DNA from: Lepturacanthus savala
Taxonomy: Eukaryota; Chordata; Actinopteri; Scombriformes; Trichiuridae
Direction: 5' to 3'
DNA: 64,000 bases
NCBI GenBank assembly: GCA_030544235.1
Contig: CM060461.1
Location: forward strand, 30,062,633-30,126,632
The notes below the pieces were generated by a model. The model saw only the letters and a list, made by a program, of their open reading frames with translations. It was not told the origin of the DNA and made no database searches. The translations under genes were made by a program, and so were the position numbers. This document shows positions 49,093-62,990 of this stretch, piece after piece (positions within the stretch are counted from its first letter, which is position 1; each line of letters opens with the position of its first letter).

Positions 49093-49933
49093 GTTTTCGA
49101 TCGGGTTAAGGTCTGGAGACTGACTAGGCCACTCCATGACCTTAATATGCTTCTTCTTGAGCCACTCCTTTGTTGTCCTGGCAGTATGTTTTGGGTCATT
49201 GTCATGTTGGAAAAACCACCCACGAGGCATCTTCAGTGTTCTTGCTGAGGAAAGAAGGTTTTTGTCCAAGATGTTACAGTACATGGCTGCATTCATTGGC
49301 CCCATAATGCAGTGAAGTTGCCCTGTACCCTTTGCTGAAAAACAGCCCCAAAACATGATGTTTCCACCTCCATGCTTAACCGTGGGTATGGTGTTCTTTG
49401 GGTCATACTCACGTTTTTTCATCCTCCAAACACGGCGGGTCGAGTTAATGCCAAATAGCTCAACTTTGGTTTCGTCAGACCACAGCACCTTCTCCCAAGC
49501 CTTCTCTGAGTCATTTAGATGTTCACTGGCAAACTTAAGGCGGGCCTGTACATGTGCCTTCTTGAGTAGGGGGACCTTGCGGGCACTGCAAGAGTTCAAT
49601 CCATAACGGCGCAGTGTGTTGCCAACTGTTTTCTTGGTGACGGAGGTCCCAACTGCTTCCAGATCATTAACAAGCTCCTGCCGTGTTGTTTTAGGCTGCT
49701 CCCTCACCTTTCTCATCATCATCCTCACTCCATGAGGCCAGATTTTGCGGGGAGCTCCAGACCGAGGACAGTTGAGGGTCCTTCCTATGGGTCTTCCACT
49801 TGCGAATAATGGCACCAATAATTGTCACCTTCTCACCAAGCCTTTTGCTGATGGTTTTGTAACCTATACCAGCCTTGTGCAGGTCTACAATCTTGTCCCT
49901 GACATCTTTTGACAGCTCTTCGCTCTTGCCCAT
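48769..49933 (-). pseudogene. Tc1-like transposase, frameshifted and fused to LINE endonuclease
   Basis: The N-terminal frame (49691-49933) holds a paired-like helix-turn-helix (KDVRDKIVDLHKAGIGYKTI). It is offset from the catalytic frame that starts at 49818. The catalytic part has WSDETKVELFG, the second-Asp block QHDNDPKHTA and SPDLNPIE, so all three DDE acidic residues remain. Right after PIEN the frame runs into LINE endonuclease sequence (INFHTARSTGRGGG to VGDFNIHV) at about 49092, giving a 349-codon chimeric frame ending at 48769. The lost transposase C-terminus remains beyond the LINE at about 45720-45908. Confidence 0.85.
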
Positions 49934-50299
49934 GGTGCTGTAGAAGTTGGAATGTAAGAAACTGATTCTTAGAGCAGGTGTGCTTTATATACATGATGAG
50001 TTAAGATCAGGAGTATTGGTTGACGGAGCAGAGCTGTGTGCCACATGCACACCAGCCAATCTGTAGGAGCCTGAATTCTAAGTGAGTTGTTGGGGATCAA
50101 ATACTTATTTCCCTTAATAAAATACATAACAATTTATAACTTTTAGATTGTGTGTTTTTTATGCATTTTCGACTGATATTCTGTCTATACCCATAACCAG
50201 TAAACAACCATAAAAACTAGTCTGAGTCTGATCATTTCTATGGAAGTGGGCAAACTTACAAATTCAGCAGGGGATCAAATACTTATTTCCCCCACTGTA

Positions 50300-50637
50300 C
50301 ATACATGCATACACACGTCCTCACTGACATACATATATACATACATACTCACATACATACACACATACTCATTAACATACATACATGCTCACTCACATAC
50401 ATACATACATACTTAAATACATAGATATATACATACACACATCCTCACATATACATACATGCATGTATACATACATATATACTCATTAACATACGTACAT
50501 ACTCACATACATACATACATCCTCACGAACATACTTACACATACATACTCACATTCATACTCGCATACATACATACATACATACATACATACATAGATAC
50601 TCATTAACATATGTATTTGATCCCTCACATACATACA
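50300..50637. repeat. Degenerate (CATA)n array, middle part
   Basis: Continuation of the array at 44637, between the Tc1-like and pogo-like insertions. Confidence 0.9.
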
Positions 50638-50639
50638 TA

Positions 50640-51333
50640 CCGTATTTTCTGGACTATAAGTCGTGGGTTTTTTTCATAGTTAGTCCGGAGGTGCATCTTA
50701 TACTCTGCAGCGACTTATGTGTAAATTATTAACTCATTATTACCGGTATATCATTTCACGTTATTTTCACACTAAACCTCCAGAGGGCGCTCTAGGCTTG
50801 TGTTGATAACTTCAACATTGGCGGTAACTTTTATAAACAGCTGAGAAGAGCTGAACATAAATGGCAGCGAACAGAAAATCATAGTAGTAAAACATGACGT
50901 CATCGACGTAGAAGAGGAAGCGCCGCATCTTCTACCTCCGGAGTTAGAGGAGTTGATGAAAAGTGACACCGAGGATGAAGATTTCATTGGGTTTTAGTGA
51001 CACGGATGGTTTTGGTAAACTTCTTAGCATGTTATTGATGCTGTAGTTATGGGAATAACTCTTAATATGTTGTGTTAACATACCAGACACGTTCTCAGTG
51101 GTGTCATGTAACGTCAGCACCGTTCAGCCTGTTGTTGCCTCTATTCTAGTTTTAGTTTAAATTGTTCCTCATTTAAAAATGTCTGTTCTTGGTGTTGGAT
51201 TTTATCAAATGAAATTCCCCCAAAAATGCAACTTATACTCCAGTGCGACTTATATGTTTTTTCCTTCTTTATTATGCATTTTATGGCTGGTGCCACTTGT
51301 ACTCAGGAGCGACTTATATTCCAGAAAATACGG
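50640..51333 (+). mobile_element. Pogo-like DNA element remnant, copy 2
   Basis: 694 bp with inverted ends CCGTATTTTCTGGACTATAA and the complement of CCGTATTTTCTGGAATATAA, flanked by TA at 50638-50639 and 51334-51335. Near 50905-50999 the plus strand keeps the acidic tail EELMKSDTEDEDFIGF followed by a stop. The rest of a transposase is missing, so this is an internally deleted copy. Confidence 0.65.
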
Positions 51334-51335
51334 TA

Positions 51336-51500
51336 CATATACATACATACATTCATTCATACTCCCATACATCCTCACTAACATGCATGTATACATACTC
51401 ATTAACATACATACATACCCACTTACATACTCACTAATATATTTACATACATCCTCACTAACACCAATACTAACATACACACACATACATTCATACTCAA
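51336..51500. repeat. Degenerate (CATA)n array, right part
   Basis: Last section of the array split by the pogo-like insertion. Confidence 0.85.
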
Positions 51501-52484
<984 letters not shown>

Positions 52485-54897
52485 TCAGTAGATGTCAGGC
52501 ACATGGGTGTAGTTCCTGTCCCAGTAGCCGTTCAGGTAGATCCAGTCCTGAGCTTTGTTGTAGGGGTTCGGGCCCGGTCGAAACCACCTGTGGAGTTTTA
52601 ACGAGGTTTATTTCATGAAAAAGATAATGAAGAAAATCTCAGTGGAATCAAAACACAAAAAGAGAAAAAAGAAGGTTTTCTTCTTCTTTTGGGATCCAGA
52701 TGTGTCTTTGCTATCAAAAAAAAGACTTGAAGTATAACAAATTAAATCAAAACATGTTTTATTTTTTAAGTAAAATAAAAGATTGACTAAATTGCAAATA
52801 AAAAAATATTCGTTTGTGAAACCAAATCTTTTGTTGGAAATTTGATCCAGTTCATTTTTGTGTCTTTATTACTTAAAGTTGTGTTGCAATCAAAATATAA
52901 AGTTGAGATGTTTTATTTATTTGGTTTTATTATTTATTTTTTATTTAATTAATCCTTTTTTTAAATCATTTTTTTATAAATATTTTTTCTTTTGAATTTT
53001 TTATTGGAAATTCCAAAAACTCAAGAGAAAAAAAGAGATTTGCAATAAATTAATAAAAGATTATTTCCCAAACAAAACAAACACAATATGCAAAAAAGGA
53101 TTTTCCCAAAAAATAGATTTGCAAATATAAAATATATACACATTCATATATATATGTATGTTTGCAAAAAAAGATAAATAAAAATAATGAAATGAAAATA
53201 TTAGGGATCAAAAGCTTTCCTTCTTAAATCTTAATTTTGATGCAACACTAATTAATTGAATAATAAAGACAAAATTAACTGAATGAAGAAGCAAACAAGG
53301 ATTTAATTCTGCAAACAAACTTTTTTGCATTTTATTCGATAATTCATTTTATTGCAATAAAAAAATTTGATAGAAATTTTGTTTGCTGCATCGTATATAA
53401 ACAGATTCAGATTCTAACTAATGTTCAAACCAAACATCTAATAATAAAACACACGTTTCCCTTCGATCACAGAACAACAGCTGAGGTTGACAACAGGAAA
53501 CTGTTCCTGGAATAAAACTAAAATCAGACCAATCTCTCAGCCTCTGACTAACCTGTTTTTCCATTCCTCTGTGGATTTGCTGCGGTTTTTCCGAGCCGTT
53601 CGCTGTTTTTCCTCCAGTCGTTTCTTCTCTGCAGACGCCAGATCTGACATCGATGAAGAAAATAAAACCAATATCATCACATATAAAGAATAAAGGTGTA
53701 AAGGGACATTCAGGTAGAATTTAGAGGAAAATCCAAGCTACCTTTCACTTTGAATATTAATAAAAACTAAATCAGTTTTTATTGTGAAATAAACTTCCCT
53801 TTGTAGAATAAAGATTTTTATTAATATGAACATTTTTACTATTAATATTTCCTGGTATTTCCCCATTTTGCGACCAACAATTTCTGTACAATTTAGAGGT
53901 ACTTTACTATTTTTATTTCATATGTTTTACTTCATTCTTACATATGATCACTTTTTTAAATTATGATGCATTTGTGACACAAAAAATGGAATAATAAAAT
54001 AAATACACAATAAAGTAATGCACAAAAATGATAGGAAATAAATACATTAATGGCATATTAATATATAAATATAATATTTTTTTTTAATATGGCAGTTCTT
54101 GCATTCTGTCACTGTTTACTTATGGATGGAATTATAGTGAAAATAAATTATTCTCCTTTTTAGTTAGAAATACATTTTAAATAAAAACATGTAGATTTAT
54201 TGTGGTTTTCTTGCTGTTAGTGTATCAATGTGTCTGAACAGCAGCTGTGGTTGTTTTAAAGCACTTTATAAATAAAGTTGAGTAAAAAGCAAAAAAAAGA
54301 AGATTTTAGGAGCAAATTCTAACCTGAATTGAACTGTTGAACAGTTTATAAAGAAATAAAAAGCTTGACTTTTATTAGCTGCAACAGTTGAATTCTACTG
54401 TGAGATTAAAAACAGATCCAATAAGAAGTAGAACACCCGTTTTTCTGCTGAAACCACATCTTTAACTGGAATAAGGTGTTTTTTTTACCGATATCTCCAT
54501 TCTCCATGGCTGTGATGTCAGGTCTGAGGCGACTGTCTGTGGGAGGAATCACTCCCTCCATGCTCTTCTCCAGCTCGTTTAGCTCCATCGCAAACGAGGA
54601 AAAGGCATAAAACTGACAGAAAGACGAGAAAATCAGCAGAAAATTCAGCTATAAACCGACTATCCACATCTACAGACCATTAAACATCTATATATAATAA
54701 TATTATTATATAATAATCAATAATAGTCACAGTTTCAACACTAACAATTAGAATAAAACAGTAATACAGATATTTATCCGCATTTATTTAACTGATGAAT
54801 ATTCTGTATTTTACACCTTCCACATTCCACAGTTTAACTCCTGCAACACATAAAATGTACATTTTTATTTTTAACGTTTATTTTCCCCCTGTATTAT

Positions 54898-54979
<82 letters not shown>

Positions 54980-57900
54980 CTGTATAAGGGGAGTTCCCAG
55001 GCCTCATCAGTGTTCTGGTTTCTCTCAAAGTGTTAAATATATCTACTTGTTGTTATATTAAATAATCGCCTATCTGAATTATTATAACTAATAATCAATT
55101 AGTGACAGTTCGCTAAGTTTTTTAAATAGAATTTGCTGCATTTAAATTGACATTGTTCTAATTTTTCTAACCTCCTGGGAGGGCGACTTCTGATTTAAAT
55201 AATAATATTTAATAATGGTAACACAGCAGTGATCCGTACAGTACATGGAGTTTCATGATCCAGAACGTGCATTACTTTTTGATTTAATCAACTGTTTCTG
55301 TGCGTTTCTGGGTCGGTGTCTGCTTTTCCTGTTTTTCACACGTCCTACAGTCAGTTTCATTTATCTGAGGTTTAAATCAGGTTGTAAAGGGATGTTTCCT
55401 CCCTGTCGTCTCCTACCTGAGCCGAGTTCTCAGGTCTCGGAGTTATTTTCCAGACGAGTTCGCTGCCCGGTATCATCTGAACCGTCTCGGCGTCTGCCGG
55501 TGGTGGCATCTCCTCCGGCTCCTCATCCACGCTGCTCTGAATTCACAGGAAAAAACAAAAAACTAATCAACCACACGCTTCTACCGGAGTTCAGCCTGAA
55601 TGTGAAGGGTCGTCGGTGGAACCTGTTGGCTGCTCCTCCTGTCGTCTGAATTCTTTCTGTCCGTTTTTCTGTCGGCGTCGAAGGCGTCGACGTCGACGGT
55701 GTAAAGACACTCAGTCCATTTACCGTAGATAGCACACAGCTTCTTCTTGCTGCAGCAAACACACACACAGCACAACAAAAGGCAGTTTTACTACAAATAT
55801 ATATATACACACACACACACACACCACTGGTTCAGTTATAGAACATGTTGATTTATCAGTTTTTCTCTAAATGGTCCTAGTTTAATGTGTCATGTGACAG
55901 ATGATGATCTGATGTTGCTGTAGGATGAACTCCTGACTAACGAGGTCTAGATCATGGGGTTCTGCTGAGCTCTAGAGTTCTAGAAAAGACCCAGATATCA
56001 GGCTTCATCCATGCTGATATACAGACGGGGGTTAATTAATTAATTAACTAATTAATTAACCAGAGAATCTGGTGGCACTGGGAGGAAATGTTTGGATCAA
56101 ATTAAAAGTCTTTTAAACATATATCCTGTTAACAAGTTAAAGTTATCATGTTACCAAATTAAAAGTCTTGTCAACCTTTATCCTGTTAACAAGTTAAAGT
56201 TATCATGTTACCAAATTAAAAGTCTTGTCAACCTTTATCCTGTTAACAAGTTAAATTTATCATGTTACCAAATTAAAAGTCTTGTCAACCTTTATCCTGT
56301 TAACAAGTTAAAGTTATCATGTTACCAAATTAAAAGTCTTGTCAACCTTTATCCTGTTAACAAGTTAAATTTATCATGTTACCAAATTAAAAGTCTTGTC
56401 AACCTTTATCCTGTTAACAAGTTAAAGTTATCATGTTACCAAATTAAAAGTCTTGTCAACCTTTATCCTGTTAACAAGTTAAATTTATCATGTTACCAAA
56501 TTAAAAGTCTTGTCAACCTTTATCCTGTTAACAAGTTAAATTTATCATGTTACCAAATTAAAAGTCTTTTAAACTTTTATCCTGTTAACAAGTTAAAGTT
56601 ATCATGTTACCAAATTAAAAGTCTTTTAAACTTTTATCCAGTTAACAAGTTAAAGTTATCATGTTACCAAATTAAAAGTCTTTTAAACCTTTATCATGTT
56701 AACAAGGTAAATTCATCATGTTACCAAATTAAAATTCTTTTAAAAAAATTTCATCTTTTTTCTTTAAAGATATATTTATTTGTCCACTCAAGTGTACTTA
56801 TCGATGTAATAACATAGTATATATGATTAAAACTCAAATTACATTCTAAAGATGTTGATTTATAGTTAAAACATAACAGGATATGAATTATTTTTAAGGT
56901 GGTAATTAACATAGCTCATTATGCATGACGTACACCTGAGTGGACAGATGATTAATCAGTATTTCCTCCAAATATAAAATCAAAACTTGGAAAATCTTTA
57001 CTATATGTCACCTTAGATATTACTTGATGCGATTATATATATATATATTTTCCTGTAATGGTGTATTTTTAAGGTAGAAGCCTAAAAATAAAACTTTTAA
57101 ACAGCTGTCCATTGTAGTGACCTCCATGCATGAAAGGGTTAAGTTGACAGGTCTTTAATTAATGGCTTATATGACCTTGAACTCGCATCAATTATCAGTG
57201 TAGTGGCAGTAATTAATGCCCATTAATCACCAACTAATGCATCCAGCTCTCACTCTATTTAAGTTTAAATTGATAAGAATCCACTAAAATCTCCGAGAAA
57301 AGCTCTGAAGTAATGGGTGTTATATCTGATACTACTGATTGATGAGGTGATTGATTGGAGGAGGCGGGACCTTTTATCCAGGATGTATCCCTCCACCTTG
57401 TGCAGCTCTTTTCCAAACAGGCCGCAGGGTTTGAACATCAAACTGCATCGCTCTCCGGTCCTGAACACAAAACACACCGATGCCGATTCTACTCCAAACA
57501 CCGATTATCCTGCAGATTATTGATTGGCTAATTATCCTGCAGATGTCCTAGTTCTGCCGCAGTGATCGATGATCAGCGTCACCTGTGATTGATGACTTCC
57601 ACGCTGCCGTACTGCTCGATCCACAGCTGACCCACGATGATGTTGTGGACGCAGCAGGTGGGGTTGGTCCAGGTGTAGGCTTCGTTATACCTGTAGGGAG
57701 GTTGGAGTGTTTGTTTTAACGCTGAAGTGTAAATGAAGTTTCCTAAATAAGGGAGTCAGATATAAATTAATTATGGATATAAAACAAACGGGTAAATAAA
57801 AATTAATAGCAGCGATGTATTCAAATATTATTGGAATAAAGTGCATCTCTTCAGGTTGAGGGTTTTTTTTTTCCCAACATTTTATTTATATATAATGTTA

Positions 57901-60900
57901 GAAAAAACATTCAACCTCTAGATATACACTTTATACATACATACACAGGAATATATGGGAATAAATGGGAATAAACAGGGATATATGGGAATAAACAGGA
58001 ATATATGGGAATAAATGGGAATATATGGGAATAAATGGGAATATATGGGAATAAACAGGAATATATGGGAATAAACGGGAATAAACAGGGATATATGGGA
58101 ATAAACAGGAATAAACAGGGATATATGGGAATAAACAGGAATAAACAGGGATATATGGGAATAAACAGGAATAAACAGGAATATATGGGAATAAACAGGA
58201 ATAAACAGGGATATATGGGAATAAACAGGAATATATGGGAATAAACAGGAATAAACAGGAATATATGGGAATAAACAGGGATATATGGGAATAAACAGGG
58301 ATATATGGGAATAAACAGGAATAAACAGGGATAAACAAAGACTGTCTGCTCTTACTTGGGCAGCTCCAGAGTGATGATTCCTTTGGGTTCAGCTTCGATG
58401 CTCTTTCCCCAGAACTTGAGTTTGGGGTAGATGGATCCGTGGAAGACGAAGTCGTCCTTCAGACCCTCAGCATGGAAGGCACTGACCGGAGGATGGTGAC
58501 TCACCTGCTCAGACACCCACCTGAAGCCCAGGTCTTCTCTGATGGAGCAGAAACACACCAGAGACTCATCAATCGATCGATTAATCTGTTGAAACTATTA
58601 ATCCATTAGTTGTTTGGTTCATTAATGGTGTAAAATGTGGATCAGTGTTTCATCAAAGCTGAAGATTCAACATAAAATGTCTTTTTTTTTGTCCACAACC
58701 CAAAGATCATCAGTTTATTATTATAGAGACTAAAGAAACCAGGAAATAATCAGTGAAGCTGGAACCAGAGAATTTAGAAATCTTTGGGTTGTGGACTGTT
58801 GGTCTGGATAATTTTGAGCATGCTTTTATTTTGAAGGGCTCCTATTTTGACCGTTTTCCCAGTTTAATAATAAAATTTTCATGGTTTATTCATAACAAAT
58901 AGCTGTGTTTATGGTCCTAAAGCACCTTTAGCAACAATACAGTCTGCCTCAATCAATTCATTGATTAGTTGACAATTATTACATGAATTGATTAATGGAT
59001 TAGAGTCATTTATTCAGTAGAAAATGTCTAAATTCTCTGGTTCCAGCTTCTCTGCTCTGATTATTTCCTGGTTTCTTTAGTAAACTGATGATCTTTTTGA
59101 ATATAGAAACAATTAATCGATTAGTTGTTTGGTTCATAAAATGGTTTATAACATGGATCACTGAAGATTCAACCTAAAACCAACAGTCCACAACCCAAAC
59201 ATCATCAGTCAGGGTGATTTCTATTCTAAGTGCCTCTGTTTGTACCTGATGAGTTCGTAGGTTTCTCCCAGCAGAGGATTGAAGGGTTTCCCTGTTCTCT
59301 CCCACTGAGACGCCACGGCTGACACAGCAAACGCTGCTACACACTGGAGAGAACAGAGTTTTATTATTAATATTAGTGCTGTCATTTTAACACGTTAAGT
59401 CGATTAATTAATTACGCTGCGATTTGACGTGTTAAAAATTTAACGCAATTAATTATGAGCATCAACGGTGGTGAGCCAACGCTTGCGCATTTGAATTTTG
59501 GCCCATTGAAGGACCCGTAGTTAAATTACCAACAATAACAGACATGGAACAGACTCAGGAGGATGAGGCAACTTTATTTACAAAAAGAGCAGAGACGGGA
59601 CGATAAATAACAACAAGGAGTTCTCTGACCACCGCAGCAACTCCAGCCTGACCAAACATGTTGAGGCAACTTAGATCCTGTGGGTTTTTGATTTCAGAGG
59701 TTGATACTGAAACCACAGATCCTCTTTTGGGGTTGAGGTGTTGTTCCTCTGACCTTTAACCTCTGGTAAACTATGTCATGTTCTCCTGACTTACCTGCTG
59801 TGTCAGCAGCAGATGTGGCCTCAGTGAAAGGCCTAAAGAAATATGCCTGTTGGCGTCTTGTCCTTCATTTTGCCTCATTTAGAGGCGTGTTGTACTTCTA
59901 TTATTCATTTAATTGCTATATTGAGCTTAAATGACTATTTGAGACAGCCTTATTTTATTTATTTAACTGAATCACTGTATTTGTTTTACATTTCATGACT
60001 TTTGCATTTCTTGACCTTCACTTCTGGATTTAATTCATGAAGCACATGAAGCAATTTATTAATATCCTAGAATTCAAAATCTTTATCAGGAGACCTTCGT
60101 CATATTCAGATATGACATTAAAATGCGATTAATTACAAAATCCTGTAATTAATTCGATTAATTTTTTAATCAACTGACAGAAGTAATTAATATTATCACC
60201 ACAGCACAGAAAAACAACCAACAAAAAAGAAAATCAAGTCTGTAATCAAAACATGTAAAATAAATGATTAAAATGCAAATTTAAACGTTTTACTTGGAAA
60301 AACCTGCAATTCTACAACTTCTATTTACAAATCTAAATCAATTGCTGTAATAATAATAATTAATGACTAAATATCAACATATCAATTGACAACTTTTTAC
60401 GTTTTGAGCTTAATTTTCCAACTACTTCCTGTCACATGACGTCATCAACTTCCTCCTGAGAACATGGAGGAGACAAACCCTCCCAGAAAGAGTCATTTTA
60501 TTTAGATTATAATGATTTTCAACCCTGACATGTATATATCTACACTCAGGTAAAATATAGATAAGTACCATGATTAATAGTGACCCAACATTAGTGACTG
60601 AACTCAGCGCTGTACCTTCATCCTCTCCACGGAGTCGCTGCAGGCGTTGGCCTGGTGGATGAGGTAGGTGTGCTCCATGTACTCCGTCAGTCGCTGCAGG
60701 AAACTCAGCGGCTCGTTCAGAATCACCGGCATCGCGATCTTCGACAGTTCCTGAAACAGGAAGTGAAGGCGATGAACGCAATCGAAACCTTACGATGCAC
60801 TGCATAGCTGCTACTAGTTAGCATCGCTGCTAATAAACAGCACCTGCTACCAATTAGCATCACTGCTACTAACTAGAAGGCACAACATCGACATACTACA

Positions 60901-61618
60901 GCGGCCATCTTGGCTGTCCTTTGAACATCTGGGTTCATCAATATTATTAATAATGTGATCAATATTATCCTGATTATGGGAAATTATATGCATGCATGTA
61001 AATGGAAAAAAGACCTTCAACAACATGATTTAAAAACAAAATAAAAATATTTTATTCCTCTCAGCTGAAAAATATGGACCAATACAAAAAGTTTGCAATA
61101 ACTATTTTAATAAATTTTATTCTCAACTGAATGAAAAGTCAATGATGTGGTTGAAATATGAATGCTATGGTGATACTGCCTGTATTAATTAGTTATTATT
61201 TTATTTCCCAATGAGTCATATATAAATAAACGTATATAATTTATCTCCTTTCTCTTCTAAAACACTACATCACAGTTCAGTACAACAAAGAACTACTTTG
61301 ATTTATTATTTCCTGCACTAATGCAGTTTTTTATGCATAAATAAGCACAACTACAAGAGATGACGTTAACTCAGCCACACTGAACATATATAGAGTAAAT
61401 CTATCCATCTGCCCACTGATCATTAGCCAGTTAATTGGGGAATAAAACATTAATAGATGTTATTAAGTGTAATTAAGCCCAGGCAGCGGCTTTAAGTCAA
61501 GCTTCAAGTTTAATCCTCGATTTTCAGATCAAATATTCTCACCATGCCGATGCATTTTTTCAAGATGCTCCAGATGCTGACGTCGTTCCTGGAAAACATT
61601 GGAGCTGGTAGAGAGGTT
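52485..61618 (-). CDS. Oxysterol-binding protein-related protein 1-like, C-terminal exons
   Basis: Eleven exons in coding order: 61543-61618, 60616-60750, 59246-59343, 58356-58538, 57583-57690, 57371-57460, 55623-55749, 55417-55536, 54489-54612, 53553-53643, 52485-52587. Phases agree throughout and give about 417 residues ending VPDIY and a TGA stop. This is the ORD lipid-transfer domain: the lid/entry region NEPLSFLQRLTEYMEHTYL, the family signature EQVSHHPP whose His pair binds PI4P phosphate, KPCGLFGKELHKVEGYI, and the basic C-terminal helix EEKQRTARKNRSKSTEEW. Details such as RTSLPAPMFSRND, IWSILKKCIGM and YTVDVDAFDADRK favour ORP1 over its close relative ORP2. ORP1 exchanges sterol and phosphoinositide at late endosome-ER contacts. 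The upstream ankyrin/PH exons lie beyond the window. Confidence 0.92.
54899..54974. repeat. (TA)n microsatellite
   Basis: About 38 TA units in an OSBPL1A intron. Confidence 0.97.
56098..56745. repeat. Minisatellite, 57-bp unit, in an OSBPL1A intron
   Basis: About 11 units containing ACCAAATTAAAAGTCTTGTC and TATCCTGTTAACAAGTTAAA. Units alternate between AAGTTAT and AATTTAT variants, suggesting a 114-bp higher-order unit. Because 57 is divisible by three and the unit has no stop in one frame, a 241-codon repetitive open frame arises; it lies antisense to the host gene and is not regarded as coding. Confidence 0.95.
57945..58335. repeat. Minisatellite of 14-bp units, in an OSBPL1A intron
   Basis: Units of GGAATAAACA and GGATATATGG-type alternate irregularly. 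The array ends about 20 bp before the splice donor of the exon at 58356-58538. Confidence 0.92.
58680..59190. repeat. Intronic inverted repeat element, copy 1
   Basis: The segment begins with AAAGATCATCAGTTTATTAT and GAAACCAGGAAATAATCAG, and its right half carries the reverse complement (TGATTATTTCCTGGTTTC, AACTGATGATC). It is therefore a foldable element. The middle part (58800-59080) is the reverse complement of 62510-62800. Confidence 0.75.
59383..60183. mobile_element. Non-autonomous element with TAGTGCTGTCA-type end
   Basis: Starts TAGTGCTGTCATTTTAACAC and ends with ATTAATCAACTGACAG, with ATTAATTACGC- and TTAACGCAATTAA-rich ends typical of a widespread fish repeat. The interior shows no open frame. 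A similar terminus occurs at about 20940-20958. The superfamily is uncertain. Confidence 0.5.
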
Positions 61619-61649
61619 CTGAAGAGAGAGAGAGAAACATGGTGAAAAA

Positions 61650-62990
61650 AACTGAAGATTCATCAGTTTATTATTATAGAGACTAAAGAAACCAGCTGGA
61701 ACCAGAGAATTTGGACATTTTCTACTTAAAAAATGACTCAAATCAATTAATCAATTATTAAAATAGTTGGAAAGTAATCAATTAAACTGACTAATGGTTG
61801 CAGCTTTATACTTTACATTAGATCAGATAGAGGAATTCTTCTTAAATGGTGATAATTTGAGGTGCAGTCCATTATGTTTTGGGGCAAAATAATGAAAATA
61901 ATTATTTACTAATTAATCAGTTTATGAAAGAAATGGAACAGCACAAAACTATAAACTGTGACGTGTTTAAATCATCTTAATTAACATTGTAGGTTGAATC
62001 TTCAGCTTTGGGACCATTTTATGAACCAAACAACTTATAATAAACATCATAAACAACTATTATTAATTCTGCTTCTTGTCAAAATTCACATGGACAAGTT
62101 TGAAAAAGCCTTGGTACTTATAATTGAAATGATAAAAAACTAAATCTACAACACAAAGATCCTCACTTTACTATTATAGAGACTAAACGGTCAAAATAGG
62201 GGCCCTTCAAAATAAAAGCATGCTCAAAATTATCCAGGTCCAGACCAACAGTCCACAAGCCTGTTGTATTTGTATTAGCCTGTTATATTTAAAGAGGTTA
62301 TTCTACATAGTTGCATGTGGAAAACTTAGATTTTACTGGTAAATTAGACTATAGAACTACAACTAGCTATCAATTAATCAAGCAATTATTGGAAAGAGTA
62401 ATTGATTAATAGTTTGATTCATAAAATGGTGTAAAATGTGAATCTCAAAGCTGGAGATTCAACCTAAAATGTCTTTTTTTGTCCAAAGATCATCAGTTTA
62501 CTATTATAGAGACTAAAGAATCCAGGAAATAATCAGAGAAGAGAAGCTGGAACCAGAGAATTTAGACATTTACTACTGAATAAATGACTCTAATCCATTA
62601 ATCAATTCATGTAATAATTGTCAACTAATCAATTAATTGATTGAGGCAGACTGTATTCTTGCTAAAGGTGCTTTAGGACCATAAACACAGCTATTTGTTA
62701 TGAATAAACCATGAAAATTTAAATATTAAACTGGGAAAACAGTCAAAATAGGGGCCCTTCAAAATAAAAGCATGCTCAAAATTATCCAGACCAACAGTCC
62801 ACAACCCAAAGATCATCAGTTTATTATTATAGAGACTAAAGAAACCAGGAAATAATCAGAGAATTTGAACGTTTTCTACTTAATAAATGACTCTAATCCA
62901 TTAATAGATTATCAGAATAGTAATTAATGTGCTAATTGGAAACTAATCTATTAATTAACTAATCTATTAATCGACTAATGGTTGCAGACA
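61650..62990. repeat. Cluster of intronic repeat copies, partly inverted relative to 58680-59190
   Basis: GATCATCAGTTTAYTATTAT, GACTAAAGAA and GCTGGAACCAGAGAATTT recur near 61655, 62160, 62485 and 62815. 62510-62800 matches 58800-59080 in inverted orientation over about 280 bp. It lies upstream of the exon at 61543-61618; no further OSBPL1A exon was found between 61619 and 63590. Confidence 0.7.

Larger units (their letters stand above)
45516..50297 (-). mobile_element. Tc1-like transposon with long inverted repeats, split by a LINE
   Basis: Ends read CAGTGGGGGAAATAAGTATT at left and the reverse complement at right, each bordered by TA (45514-45515 and 50298-50299), the standard Tc1/mariner target. 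Each terminal repeat is about 200 bp and repeats the GGGAAATAAGTATTTGATCC motif at its inner end (near 45697 and 50096), the IR/DR layout known from several fish Tc1 elements. The transposase lies on the minus strand and is interrupted by the LINE at 45909-49092 and by a frameshift, so the element is inactive. Confidence 0.93.

Noticed and set aside
56092..56817. 241-codon repetitive open frame as a protein gene
   Set aside because: It is created by a 57-bp tandem repeat in an intron, antisense to the OSBPL1A-like gene, with no known domain.
57931..58338. Repetitive open frames rich in Tyr/Pro on both strands
   Set aside because: Both come from the ATATATGGGAATAAACA minisatellite; open frames on both strands are a repeat artefact.
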